This document shows positions 54,026 through 60,289 of a DNA stretch of 60,289 nucleotides, piece by piece. The stretch comes from Pseudomonas sp. PDM05. Lineage in GTDB: Bacteria; Pseudomonadota; Gammaproteobacteria; Pseudomonadales; Pseudomonadaceae. The stretch covers positions 1 to 60,289 of the forward strand of contig NZ_JACVAC010000023.1 in assembly GCF_014851685.1 (NCBI RefSeq), read 5' to 3'. The translations under genes were made by a program, and so were the position numbers. Every line of letters starts with the position of its first letter. The stretch's first letter is position 1. The notes beneath the pieces were generated by a model that was not told where the DNA came from, did not search any database, and saw only the letters and a program-made list of their open reading frames with translations.

Positions 54026-55441
54026 TCACTGATGCGCCGGTGAAGCCTTGAGCAGCAAGGCCTCGAATACCTGCTGCGCCTGGGGTTCGTCGCTGTGAGC
54101 CACGTTGAAGCGCATCGAGTCGCGGCGCGTGGGGTCGTAACCGAACAAGGTGCCCGGCGCCAGCACCATGCCCTGTTTCAACGCGTCCTGGGCCAGCAGT
54201 TCGCCGTTGACGCCCGGTGGCAGGTGCGCCCAGATAAACATCCCGCCTTCATACGGCGTCGGCAGTTCGCAACCGCAGCGCTTGAGCCATTGCTCGACCC
54301 GCGCACCGGCCTCGATCAAGCGTTGTTGCATGCGCTTGCGATGCTTGGCGTAACTGCCTTCGCTGAGCATGCGGTACACCACCTGCTCGAACAGTTCGGA
54401 CGTTACGCCGCCGCTCATCAACTTCATATTGGTCAGGTTGGCCGCCAGTTGCGGTGCCGCCACCACATAGCTGACCCGCGCGTTGGCGCTGAGAATCTTG
54501 GAAAACCCCGACAGGTAGGTGACCTGCTCCAGCCCGGCCAGTGCGGCCAGGCGCGGTGGCGGGTTGGGATGCAGGTCGCCGTAGAGATCATCCTCGACGA
54601 TATGGCAGTGGTACTGCCGGGTCAGTTGCAACAGCCGGAACGCCTGGCTCGGGCTGAAGGAGTGGCCGGTGGGGTTGTGCAGCACGCTGGTGGTCAGGTA
54701 CAGGCTGGGGCGATGTTCGGCCAGCAGCTGTTCGAGGGCGCTGAAGTCGAAGCCGTCGGGGCGCCGTTCGATTGTCAGCACCTTGACCCCATGCAGGGCC
54801 AGGTTGGCGTGGAAGTTGAAGTAGCACGGCGCGTCCAGCAGCACCGTGTCGCCAGGGCGTGCGAGCAGGCGCATGAGCATGTCCAGGCCTTGCACAGTGT
54901 TGGGCGTGGTGATGATTTGCTCCACCGGCACCGACACGCCTTCACCGTGGAGCTTTTGCTGCAAGGCCTGGCGCAACGGTAACAGCCCGGCCGGGGTGCC
55001 CATCCCGGCGATGCGCAACGCCGGTGCACGCACCACGCTGCGCAGGGTCTGGCGGATAGCCTCGGTGTCCAGCCAGGCTTCTGGCAAGTGGCCGCCGCCG
55101 GGGCGCAGTTCGCCATAGACCGTAGCCAGGGGACGGCGCAGCACGCTGAGCAGGTCCTGGGGCAGCAACTCGACCCAGGTCGACGAGGCGGGACGGGTGC
55201 TGTCCACCGCGACGAAATAGCCACGGCCTTGACGGGAGGTCAGCAGGTTGCGTCCGCGCAGGCGGTCGAGCGCTTCATTGAGGGTGAACTTGCTGACGCC
55301 CAGGGTCTGGCTCAACTCGCGCACCGACGGCAACGGGCTGCCCGGTGCCCATTCACCGTTCGCGATAGCCTGGCTGAACGTCTCGACGATCTGTTGCACC
55401 TTGGGCGTGCCCGGCACAAAAGCGATGGCGGATACCAACAT
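54026..55441 (-). CDS. MocR-family regulator (GntR helix-turn-helix fused to aminotransferase-like domain)
   Basis: PLP-binding transcription factor of 471 residues: N-terminal winged helix (about 13-80: LPSVRELSQTLGVSKFTLNEALDRLRGRNLL), linker, and a fold-type I domain (about 115-465) with the PLP Lys in YLSGFSKILSANARV and the upstream EDDLYGDLHP aspartate. Such proteins usually control a nearby, often divergent, transport or amino-acid gene; the gene on the other side of the 124-bp gap codes for a LysE-type exporter. The gap holds palindromic TTTACC/GGTAAA elements. Confidence 0.92.
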   Translation of the reverse strand: MLVSAIAFVPGTPKVQQIVETFSQAIANGEWAPGSPLPSVRELSQTLGVSKFTLNEALDRLRGRNLLTSRQGRGYFVAVDSTRPASSTWVELLPQDLLSVLRRPLATVYGELRPGGGHLPEAWLDTEAIRQTLRSVVRAPALRIAGMGTPAGLLPLRQALQQKLHGEGVSVPVEQIITTPNTVQGLDMLMRLLARPGDTVLLDAPCYFNFHANLALHGVKVLTIERRPDGFDFSALEQLLAEHRPSLYLTTSVLHNPTGHSFSPSQAFRLLQLTRQYHCHIVEDDLYGDLHPNPPPRLAALAGLEQVTYLSGFSKILSANARVSYVVAAPQLAANLTNMKLMSGGVTSELFEQVVYRMLSEGSYAKHRKRMQQRLIEAGARVEQWLKRCGCELPTPYEGGMFIWAHLPPGVNGELLAQDALKQGMVLAPGTLFGYDPTRRDSMRFNVAHSDEPQAQQVFEALLLKASPAHQ

Positions 55442-55467
55442 GCAGCTTCCTTATCTTTGCTGGTGAT

Positions 55468-55507
55468 TTTACCGGTAAAGTCCGGGCGGATTAGGCCTGA
55501 CTTTACC
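55468..55507. promoter_or_regulatory. Candidate operator between the MocR-type and LysE-type genes
   Basis: TTTACCGGTAAA (55468-55479), a perfect 12-bp palindrome, and a second inverted pair GGTAAAGTC (55473-55481) / GACTTTACC (55499-55507). The repeated TTTACC half-sites suit the spaced, direct/inverted sites bound by MocR proteins. Confidence 0.5.
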
Positions 55508-55565
55508 TGCCCTGCGCAACGCCGCTTGCCTAGACTGCAAGCCTTCTCCCCCAGGGCTGACCACC

Positions 55566-56198
55566 ATGACCAGCGCATTGACGCTTTCTTCGTTTGTCTA
55601 TTTCCTGCTGTTTTGCGCGACCCTGACCTTCAGTCCCGGCCCCATGACCCTGCTGCTGTTGAGCCTGGGCCTGCGCGACGGCCTGCGTCGATCACTCCCG
55701 GCTCAGCTTGGCGCCAGCGTGTCGTACCTGATTTCGATCCTGATCTTTGCCGTGGGCTTTTCGGAACTGATCAAGGGCAACGTGGCGATTACCCAGGGCA
55801 TCCAGTTGGTCGGCGTGGCCTACATCCTGTACCTGGCGTACAAACAGTGGACCAGCAGTGGCGTGTCGCTGGATAAGGCTGGCGCCGTGGAAGGTGCCCG
55901 CAGTCTGTTCGGCAAGGGACTGCTGACCGGGTTTTCCAACCCCAAGGCGATCATCATGTTCAGCGCCGTATTCCCACAGTTTGCCGGGGCAGGGGAGCAC
56001 AGTTCGGCGTCGGACATCGCCATCCTCGGGCTGACCTTCCTGTTGCTGCAATTTGCCAGTGGCTGCCTGTATTGCTACTTCGGGCAGCGCATCAAGCATG
56101 TCCTCGAAAACCCCAAGCGGCGTGTGTTGCTGCAACGGGTCACCGCCGTGGTGCTGCTGGGCGTCGCATTGATGCTGGCGCGGGGCTTTTCCCACTGA
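55566..56198 (+). CDS. LysE/RhtB-family amino-acid exporter
   Basis: Inner-membrane exporter of about six helices, 210 residues. Family blocks: CATLTFSPGPMTLLLLSLGLRDGLRRSL near the start, the GVAYILYLAYKQW segment and KGLLTGFSNPKAIIMFSAVFPQF (about 117-139). Substrate is not predictable from sequence. It is divergent from a MocR-type regulator gene that is the likely controller. Confidence 0.9.
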   Translation: MTSALTLSSFVYFLLFCATLTFSPGPMTLLLLSLGLRDGLRRSLPAQLGASVSYLISILIFAVGFSELIKGNVAITQGIQLVGVAYILYLAYKQWTSSGVSLDKAGAVEGARSLFGKGLLTGFSNPKAIIMFSAVFPQFAGAGEHSSASDIAILGLTFLLLQFASGCLYCYFGQRIKHVLENPKRRVLLQRVTAVVLLGVALMLARGFSH

Positions 56199-56280
56199 AT
56201 GCGGCGAGCTTATAAGGGGTAGTGGCGATTTGCTGTTACCCTGTTAGACTCCGAGCAATACCTCAGGATTGCACCTCACC

Positions 56281-57339
56281 ATGGCAGCCGTCGGAGGAAA
56301 GGGACTTCCGCTCGCTTCGCGCTTGTATAAATCCCGCACCCTGGGGCTGATGCTCGGCTTTGTGTGCGTGGCGTTTGCGATGTACCCCCTGGATCCGCAC
56401 CCGTGGGTATGGGCGCTGATGCTGGTAAACGCCTTCGTCTGGCCGCACCTGGCGTTCCTGATCTCGCGACGTGCCGAGCATGCCCTGGGCAGCGAACGAC
56501 GCAACTTGCTTATCGACTCCTTTTGCGGCGGGTTCTGGGTCGGTGCCATGCATTTCAACCCGCTGCCAGCGGTGACCAGCCTGTCAATGATGACCATGAA
56601 CAATGTCGCCATCGGCGGCGCACGCTTCATGCTGGCTGGCTGGGCCGCCCAAGGCCTCGGCATCGGCACTGCGCTGCTGCTATTCACCCCGGCGTTCATC
56701 GGCGTGACGACCCAGGCCCAACTCTACGCCTGCTTGCCGCTGCTGATGCTCTACCCCATGGCACTGGGCTGGATCTGCTACCGCCAGGCCGTCACCCTGG
56801 CCCGGCACAAACGCGAACTGCTGGCCCTGAGCCGTACCGACAGCCTGTCCGGCCTGCTCAACCACGGCGCTTGGAAAGACCAGCTGGAAATCGAATTCCA
56901 ACGCTGCCGCCGCAGCCAGACCGGCGCCGCCATTGCGCTGATCGACATCGACCACTTCAAGATCATCAACGACACCTACGGCCACGTCACCGGCGACATC
57001 GTCCTGCGCCAACTGAGCAAAGTCCTGCGCCAGAACCTGCGCGCCACCGACCTGGCGGGGCGCTACGGCGGCGACGAATTCTGCGTGATCCTGCCAGGCA
57101 TGCCCCTCAACCGTGCGACGGAAGTGATGGACGCCTTGCGTGATCGGTTCAACGCGCTGGCCTATGCGCAGGACCCGACATTGCGGGCTAGCTTGAGCAT
57201 CGGCTTGGCGCCGTACCAATCGACGCACGCGGATTCGATCAGTTGGCTGAGTGATGCTGACCTGGCGTTGTACGAAGCCAAGAGCAGCGGGCGTAATCGC
57301 GTCAGCTCAGTACAAGTAAGTTGGTTGCGGTCCCTGTAG
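56281..57339 (+). CDS. MASE2-GGDEF diguanylate cyclase
   Basis: Makes cyclic di-GMP at the inner membrane. The 352-residue product has an N-terminal MASE2 membrane sensor (about 15-170, several helices) and a C-terminal GGDEF domain (about 180-345) with intact RYGGDEFC at about 260-267 and an RATD inhibitory I-site 5 residues ahead of GGDEF, so it should be active and feedback-inhibited. Other landmarks: DSLSGLLNHGAW and IDIDHFKIINDTYGHVTGD. ATG 56281 is preferred to an in-frame TTG 12 bp upstream. Confidence 0.93.
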   Translation: MAAVGGKGLPLASRLYKSRTLGLMLGFVCVAFAMYPLDPHPWVWALMLVNAFVWPHLAFLISRRAEHALGSERRNLLIDSFCGGFWVGAMHFNPLPAVTSLSMMTMNNVAIGGARFMLAGWAAQGLGIGTALLLFTPAFIGVTTQAQLYACLPLLMLYPMALGWICYRQAVTLARHKRELLALSRTDSLSGLLNHGAWKDQLEIEFQRCRRSQTGAAIALIDIDHFKIINDTYGHVTGDIVLRQLSKVLRQNLRATDLAGRYGGDEFCVILPGMPLNRATEVMDALRDRFNALAYAQDPTLRASLSIGLAPYQSTHADSISWLSDADLALYEAKSSGRNRVSSVQVSWLRSL

Positions 57340-57468
57340 TGAGCGAGCTTGCTCGCGCCGGGCTGCGCAGCAGCCCCAACACGGACGACCCGGACCTGAC
57401 TGGAAAAAACGCGTGGCCTGGGTTGGGGCCGCTGCGCGGCCCGGCGCGAGCAAGCTCGCTCACTGCAG
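57334..57468. repeat. REPIN hairpin between the cyclase gene and the Rhs module array
   Basis: Arms CTGTAGTGAGCGAGCTTGCT and inverse complement (ending at 57468), with inner arms GGGCTGCGCAGCAGCCCC / GGGGCCGCTGCGCGGCCC. It overlaps the stop of the diguanylate cyclase gene. The same variant recurs at 58294-58405 and 58951-59075. Confidence 0.9.
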
Positions 57469-57479
57469 GTTTGGTGGTG

Positions 57480-57896
57480 TTACCAGGTTGATGGGTCTTC
57501 TTGGCTGGCTTTTTGGAGGTCGTCTTTCCAGACTTCGTTGGCGATTCGGTAGATGTCGGCGAAGAAGCCTCGGGGGTCGTCTATTTCGGTTTCGTCCCAG
57601 GCCATTGTTTCGTACTTGTCGTGATCGCTTTCGAATTCTTTGGCGAAGTCGAAGTCTTGAGTGGTTAAGGCGCTTTTTAACATTGAAATTAATACATGGC
57701 GGTGTCTGTACGACAGATACATAAGCTCCTTGAGAATAAAGTCGGTTATTATTTTTTCCCTGTCTTCAGTGTTGTTTGGGTCATGTTTCCATAGTGCTTC
57801 ACCTTTGGTTTCTTCAAGGTCATATATTGATAGTGCAGCCAGGATGTAAGAGAGCTTTGGCGTAAAAGGTGTATCTCTGAATGGCGATTTCAACAT
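57480..57896 (-). CDS. Putative immunity protein 3 (orphan Rhs module)
   Basis: A 138-residue acidic, mainly helical protein of AT-rich gene, without signal peptide. It follows a small putative toxin tail by 7 bp and is likely its immunity protein. It is weakly alike to the immunity candidate at 59074: SYILAALSIYDLEET versus SIIRGLLFTYDIENT, then LMYLSYRHRHVLISML with FDFAKEF versus FLSYTKSEQEWFIDSI with FDAVFKTM. No named family is recognised. Confidence 0.6.
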   Translation of the reverse strand: MLKSPFRDTPFTPKLSYILAALSIYDLEETKGEALWKHDPNNTEDREKIITDFILKELMYLSYRHRHVLISMLKSALTTQDFDFAKEFESDHDKYETMAWDETEIDDPRGFFADIYRIANEVWKDDLQKASQEDPSTW

Positions 57897-57903
57897 GTTC
57901 GAC

Positions 57904-58184
57904 TCAATATGGGAAAGCAGTGAATGGGCGAGTTATATCATCTTTATCAAATCTTACTTCGACGTGATCCATGTGTTCGATGTATTTGGGGTTGTATTTG
58001 TCTTTCTTGTTTGGCTTATATCCGTGTCCTGCGTCTGGTGCTTCTATTCTTATCGTCGGATTGCCGAAAGAGTCATATCCTGTATATGAAGGGTTGCTAC
58101 CTTGCATTCTATTAATGGCTTTGTTGAGTGTGTGGAATTGAGTCTTTTTAGGTCTGCAATCAGCTCGTCGTCTAAATAGCTCAT
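57904..58184 (-). pseudogene. Frameshifted small gene, possible orphan Rhs toxin tail
   Basis: Reading from ATG 58184 gives MSYLDDELIADLK, then shifts at a 5-A run (TTTTT on the plus strand at 58145-58149). With one extra A, or a -1 slip, the frame continues as KTQFHTLNKAINRMQGSNP and on to a stop at 57904. The second part (YTGYDSFGNPTIRIEAP, PKYIEHMDHVEVRF) looks coding. The rejoined product would be about 93 residues. It may be a decayed toxin fragment, a sequencing error at the A-run, or programmed slippage. It is placed directly ahead of an immunity-like gene, hence the toxin-tail reading; function is unknown. Confidence 0.5.
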
Positions 58185-58194
58185 TTTTTCTCAA

Positions 58195-58293
58195 ACCTTT
58201 TAGTTAGTCGTATTACTGTTTTGGGGCTGCATCAGTTTCTGTTTCTAAATACCTCATTGAGGAACACCCACTCGGGACCGGCTAACGGGTAAT
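58195..58293 (-). other. Short AT-rich stretch with a possible gene-tail remnant
   Basis: On the minus strand an in-frame RYLETETDAAPKQ followed by a stop (about 58262 to 58217) resembles a gene tail, cut off upstream by the REP-like element at 58294. Nothing else is seen. Confidence 0.25.
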
Positions 58294-58405
58294 GGTAGTG
58301 AGCGAGCTTGCTCGCGCTGGGCTGCGAAGCAGCCAGTCCGGACCGGGTTGAATAAACGTGTTGCCTGGGGTGGGGCCTCTGCGCGACCCAGCTCGCTCGC
58401 CACAG
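58294..58405. repeat. Degenerate REPIN between orphan modules
   Basis: Left arm GTAGTGAGCGAGCTTGCTCG is intact; the right arm (GCTCGCTCGCCACAG) has lost part of the sequence, and the inner stem is eroded. Same variant as 57334 and 58951. Older or damaged copy. Confidence 0.75.
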
Positions 58406-58426
58406 GTTTTTGGGTACTAGGAAGGT

Positions 58427-58741
58427 TTAAATCTCCACAGCACTGTAGCCGCCAGCAACCACTATAAATATCACCTCTCCACCGTTGCTTGATGTGAAGC
58501 AGTAGCTGATTCCTGTCTCACCTAGCTCCAGCCGTTCTGCCTCTTTGGAAAGAAACGAAGTTTTCTCTTCGTACATATCGCATATTTCTGCGCCAACAGC
58601 GCTCACACCTTGAAATGCGATAAGACCTTCAAAAGTTACCAGCCATGATTTTTCTTGCCAGTCTGTGAACTCCAACAAGAGGGTATTTCGGTTGCAGGTT
58701 ATTTTTTCAATTGTTCCATCAGAGACGGGGAATTTTGTCAT
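58427..58741 (-). CDS. Putative immunity protein 2 (orphan Rhs module)
   Basis: A 104-residue acidic protein without signal peptide (MTKFPVSDGTIEKITC ... GGEVIFIVVAGGYSAVEI), beta-rich in appearance. ATG 58741 is chosen because AGGA lies about 7 bp upstream; it begins 1 bp after the stop of the toxin-tail fragment at 58743. This is the usual toxin-immunity spacing. No named family is recognised. Confidence 0.65.
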   Translation of the reverse strand: MTKFPVSDGTIEKITCNRNTLLLEFTDWQEKSWLVTFEGLIAFQGVSAVGAEICDMYEEKTSFLSKEAERLELGETGISYCFTSSNGGEVIFIVVAGGYSAVEI

Positions 58742-58742
58742 G

Positions 58743-58950
58743 TCAGATTCCTGGGTGTCGTTCGCCCGGCAAGAAGCCTGTCCCGTGTTCGGGGTCATAA
58801 TTTTCGGGTTTTACCTTCAATAACAGTTTTTGTTTTTCAGCCTGCTTCCAACACAAATTATTCGGTTTGAGTTCTATGTGGTAGTGCTCTCCATGATGTC
58901 TTGGCGGATAGGGGCCTTTATCTCCTGGATGGCTTTCAAACCTTATTCGA
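58743..58950 (-). pseudogene. Orphan Rhs-type toxin C-terminal fragment, 5' end cut by a REPIN
   Basis: About 68 codons open into the REPIN at 58951 and end at 58743. The readable product (HPGDKGPYPPRHHGEHYHIELKPN, then KPENYDPEHGTGFLPGERHPG) has the His-rich, Gly-Pro-rich look of polymorphic toxin tails, and an immunity-like gene follows at once. There is no start codon or Rhs core in front, so it should not be expressed by itself. It could serve as donor for toxin exchange with the nearby rhs gene. Confidence 0.6.
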
Positions 58951-59075
58951 GTGAGCGAGCTTGCTCGCGCCGGGCTGCGAAGCAGCCCCAACAAGCACGA
59001 CCCGGACCTGATTGAAGAACGCTTTGCCTGGGGTGGGGGCCGCTGCGCGGCCCGGCGCGAGCAAGCTCGCTCACT
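58951..59075. repeat. REPIN hairpin between immunity gene 1 and orphan toxin tail 2
   Basis: Arms GTGAGCGAGCTTGCTCGCGC and inverse complement, with inner arms GGGCTGCGAAGCAGCCCC / GGGGCCGCTGCGCGGCCC (imperfect). It abuts the end of the immunity gene at 59074 and cuts the orphan toxin fragment. Confidence 0.9.
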
Positions 59076-59439
59076 ACAGTTGGTTTTTCGGTTGATCAAT
59101 ATTGGCGTATTGCTTCAACTTCTTAAGAAGGGTTTGCATAAATCTTTGCTGATCACTTACAGGTTTTGGGAAGTAGGTTGTCATGGTTTTAAATACTGCA
59201 TCGAAACTGTCATTAATAGATAGATAGTGTTCGATCGAATCAATGAACCACTCTTGCTCTGATTTTGTATATGATAAAAACTCTGGCTTTGTCAGTTCGT
59301 CAAGAAGTTCGTTAAGGTCCTTCTCGTTGTTTATGTCTTTTGAGCAAATAAGACTCTCTCTTTTCAGGTCGTCTGTATTCTCAATGTCATAAGTGAACAA
59401 TAATCCTCGGATTATTGACATGCTTGGCTTTTTTTTCAT
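59074..59439 (-). CDS. Putative immunity protein 1 for the Rhs toxin
   Basis: A 121-residue, acidic, mainly helical product of an AT-rich gene, starting 2 bp after the stop of the Rhs toxin gene. No signal peptide, so it should neutralise a toxin in the cytoplasm. The opening SIIRGLLFTYDIENT and later FIDSIEHYLSINDSFDAVF resemble the immunity-like protein at 57480. No named family is recognised. The C-terminus touches a REPIN. Confidence 0.7.
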   Translation of the reverse strand: MKKKPSMSIIRGLLFTYDIENTDDLKRESLICSKDINNEKDLNELLDELTKPEFLSYTKSEQEWFIDSIEHYLSINDSFDAVFKTMTTYFPKPVSDQQRFMQTLLKKLKQYANIDQPKNQL

Positions 59440-59441
59440 AG

Positions 59442-60289
59442 TTATTGCTCTGTGTAAGCAGTTTTTGGTTTGCCATTGGCGTCTAGTATGACTCGTGCTT
59501 TTCGTTGTTGGCTATACCTTGTTCCGTCACGGGAATACCCCTCGCCAATAATTTTTCCCATGTCCATAGGTTCTAGTGATGTTGCTCTGCCATTTCTTCT
59601 GAAAATAAGCTGTGCTCTATATATAGCGTTCAATTGATCCCTGTGGCCAAGGAAGCGTGTTGCAGCCGGAGGGTATTTAGGTTTTCCTATGTAAGGGCCT
59701 GTTCGATGAGTTTCGATAATTCCTGTCGTCGGGTTTTTGGCGGTATTCAATCTTTCGAGCTGAGATTCGAGTGTTGTCTGTGCACCATGTTTTTCCAAAA
59801 AGTGTGCGCCTGGTGTCGCTTTTTCAAGTTCGTCCAAGCGTCTATGGGCGTTTGCCTCTGCAAGTTCATCGATTCTTGCCTGCCGCTCCGCACGTGTAGG
59901 TTGCGGTAACGCCGGTTCTCCATGATCTACACCCTGGTTTGGATTCTGAAACGTAGTATCGGGTTTACATCCGTCCCCTCCCGGACAATTGCTTAGCCCT
60001 AACGGATCCACCCACCCCGTAGGATTGGGCACATACCGATACCCATTGATCCCACCCGCCAGCTTCACCGGGTCCGGCGTCAAATAACGCCCAATATCCG
60101 GATTGTAGTAGCGATGCCGGTTGTAGTGCAGCCCGCTTTCCGCGTCGAAATATTGGCCCTGAAAACGCAGCGGATTATCGATTATTCCCACATCGAGACG
60201 GGCTATTTCCCCGTAGGCACGGTAGTGCGCAGACCAGACGATTTCGCCGTCGGCGCTTGTCAGTTCTTGGGGTGTTCCAAGGTGGTCCA
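59442..60289 (-). CDS. Rhs polymorphic toxin, C-terminal part (5' end outside the window)
   Basis: The frame stays open from the window edge to a stop at 59442, so the gene enters from beyond 60289. The first part is the conserved Rhs core end: DHLGTPQELTSADGEIVW, YRAYGEIARL, NPLRFQGQYFDAESGLHYNR, HRYYNPDIGRYLTPDPVKLAGG, and the boundary WVDPLGL (near 60000), where self-cleavage and toxin exchange occur. After it comes a variable tail of about 180 residues with LEKATPGAHFLEKHGAQTT, TRFLGHRDQLNAIYRAQLIF and VILDANGKPKTAYTEQ. This tail might be a nuclease of the RNase A-like/BECR type (His-Lys-His-like spacing), but that is only a guess. Rhs toxins are often T6SS cargo. The toxin tail is AT-richer than the core. 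Confidence 0.9.
   Translation of the reverse strand, partial: DHLGTPQELTSADGEIVWSAHYRAYGEIARLDVGIIDNPLRFQGQYFDAESGLHYNRHRYYNPDIGRYLTPDPVKLAGGINGYRYVPNPTGWVDPLGLSNCPGGDGCKPDTTFQNPNQGVDHGEPALPQPTRAERQARIDELAEANAHRRLDELEKATPGAHFLEKHGAQTTLESQLERLNTAKNPTTGIIETHRTGPYIGKPKYPPAATRFLGHRDQLNAIYRAQLIFRRNGRATSLEPMDMGKIIGEGYSRDGTRYSQQRKARVILDANGKPKTAYTEQ

Noticed and set aside
57895..58115. Plus-strand small membrane-like open frames
   Set aside because: They are AT-rich shadows opposite the frameshifted toxin-tail gene, without a ribosome site.
58743..59099. A complete 118-residue protein through the REPIN at 58951
   Set aside because: The first half is a translation of the REPIN. Only the part after the repeat looks like a toxin tail, so it is listed as a fragment.

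Overview
The window is chromosomal DNA of a fluorescent Pseudomonas, most likely of the P. fluorescens group. It carries a pyoverdine locus with textbook PvdS promoter boxes, a complete type VI secretion system (T6SS), a P. putida-type methionine gamma-lyase with its Lrp-type regulator, and REP/REPIN inverted repeats between genes. The DNA is GC-rich, apart from two visibly AT-richer stretches at about 34.1-38.6 kb and 57.5-59.9 kb. No rRNA, tRNA, insertion sequence or CRISPR array was seen.

Region 1 (1-20.2 kb) is pyoverdine. It holds the 3' end of the terminal peptide synthetase (A-T, C-A-T, C-A-T-TE), a four-copy 212-bp tandem array containing REPINs, the receptor fpvA, the exporter pvdE, the hydroxyornithine formylase pvdF, the periplasmic maturation operon pvdMNO and the tyrosinase gene pvdP. 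Two divergent promoter regions (pvdE/pvdF and pvdM/pvdP) each carry a back-to-back pair of exact TAAAT-N16-CGT PvdS boxes. The peptide is built in the cytoplasm, exported by PvdE, and matured in the periplasm by PvdP, PvdM, PvdN and PvdO.

Region 2 (20.6-47.6 kb) is a single-strand T6SS locus with all 13 core genes (tssA to tssM), a PAAR spike tip, a large multidomain peptidoglycan-hydrolase effector and two related secreted putative immunity proteins. Two further proteins end in nearly the same OmpA-type peptidoglycan-binding domain. One has a TssM-like front half and the other an ImpA_N/TssA-like front half.

Region 3 (47.9-57.3 kb) is metabolic and regulatory: a LuxR-type regulator, methionine gamma-lyase with its Lrp/AsnC regulator, a 2OG-Fe(II) oxygenase with a MetQ-MetN-MetI importer, a MocR regulator divergent from a LysE exporter, and a MASE2-GGDEF diguanylate cyclase.

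Region 4 (57.3-60.3 kb, minus strand) is the 3' end of an Rhs polymorphic-toxin gene, its putative immunity gene, and two orphan toxin-tail/immunity modules. REP/REPIN elements lie between the modules, and one tail is frameshifted at a short A-run. With the T6SS effector cassette, this is the most dynamic part of the window.
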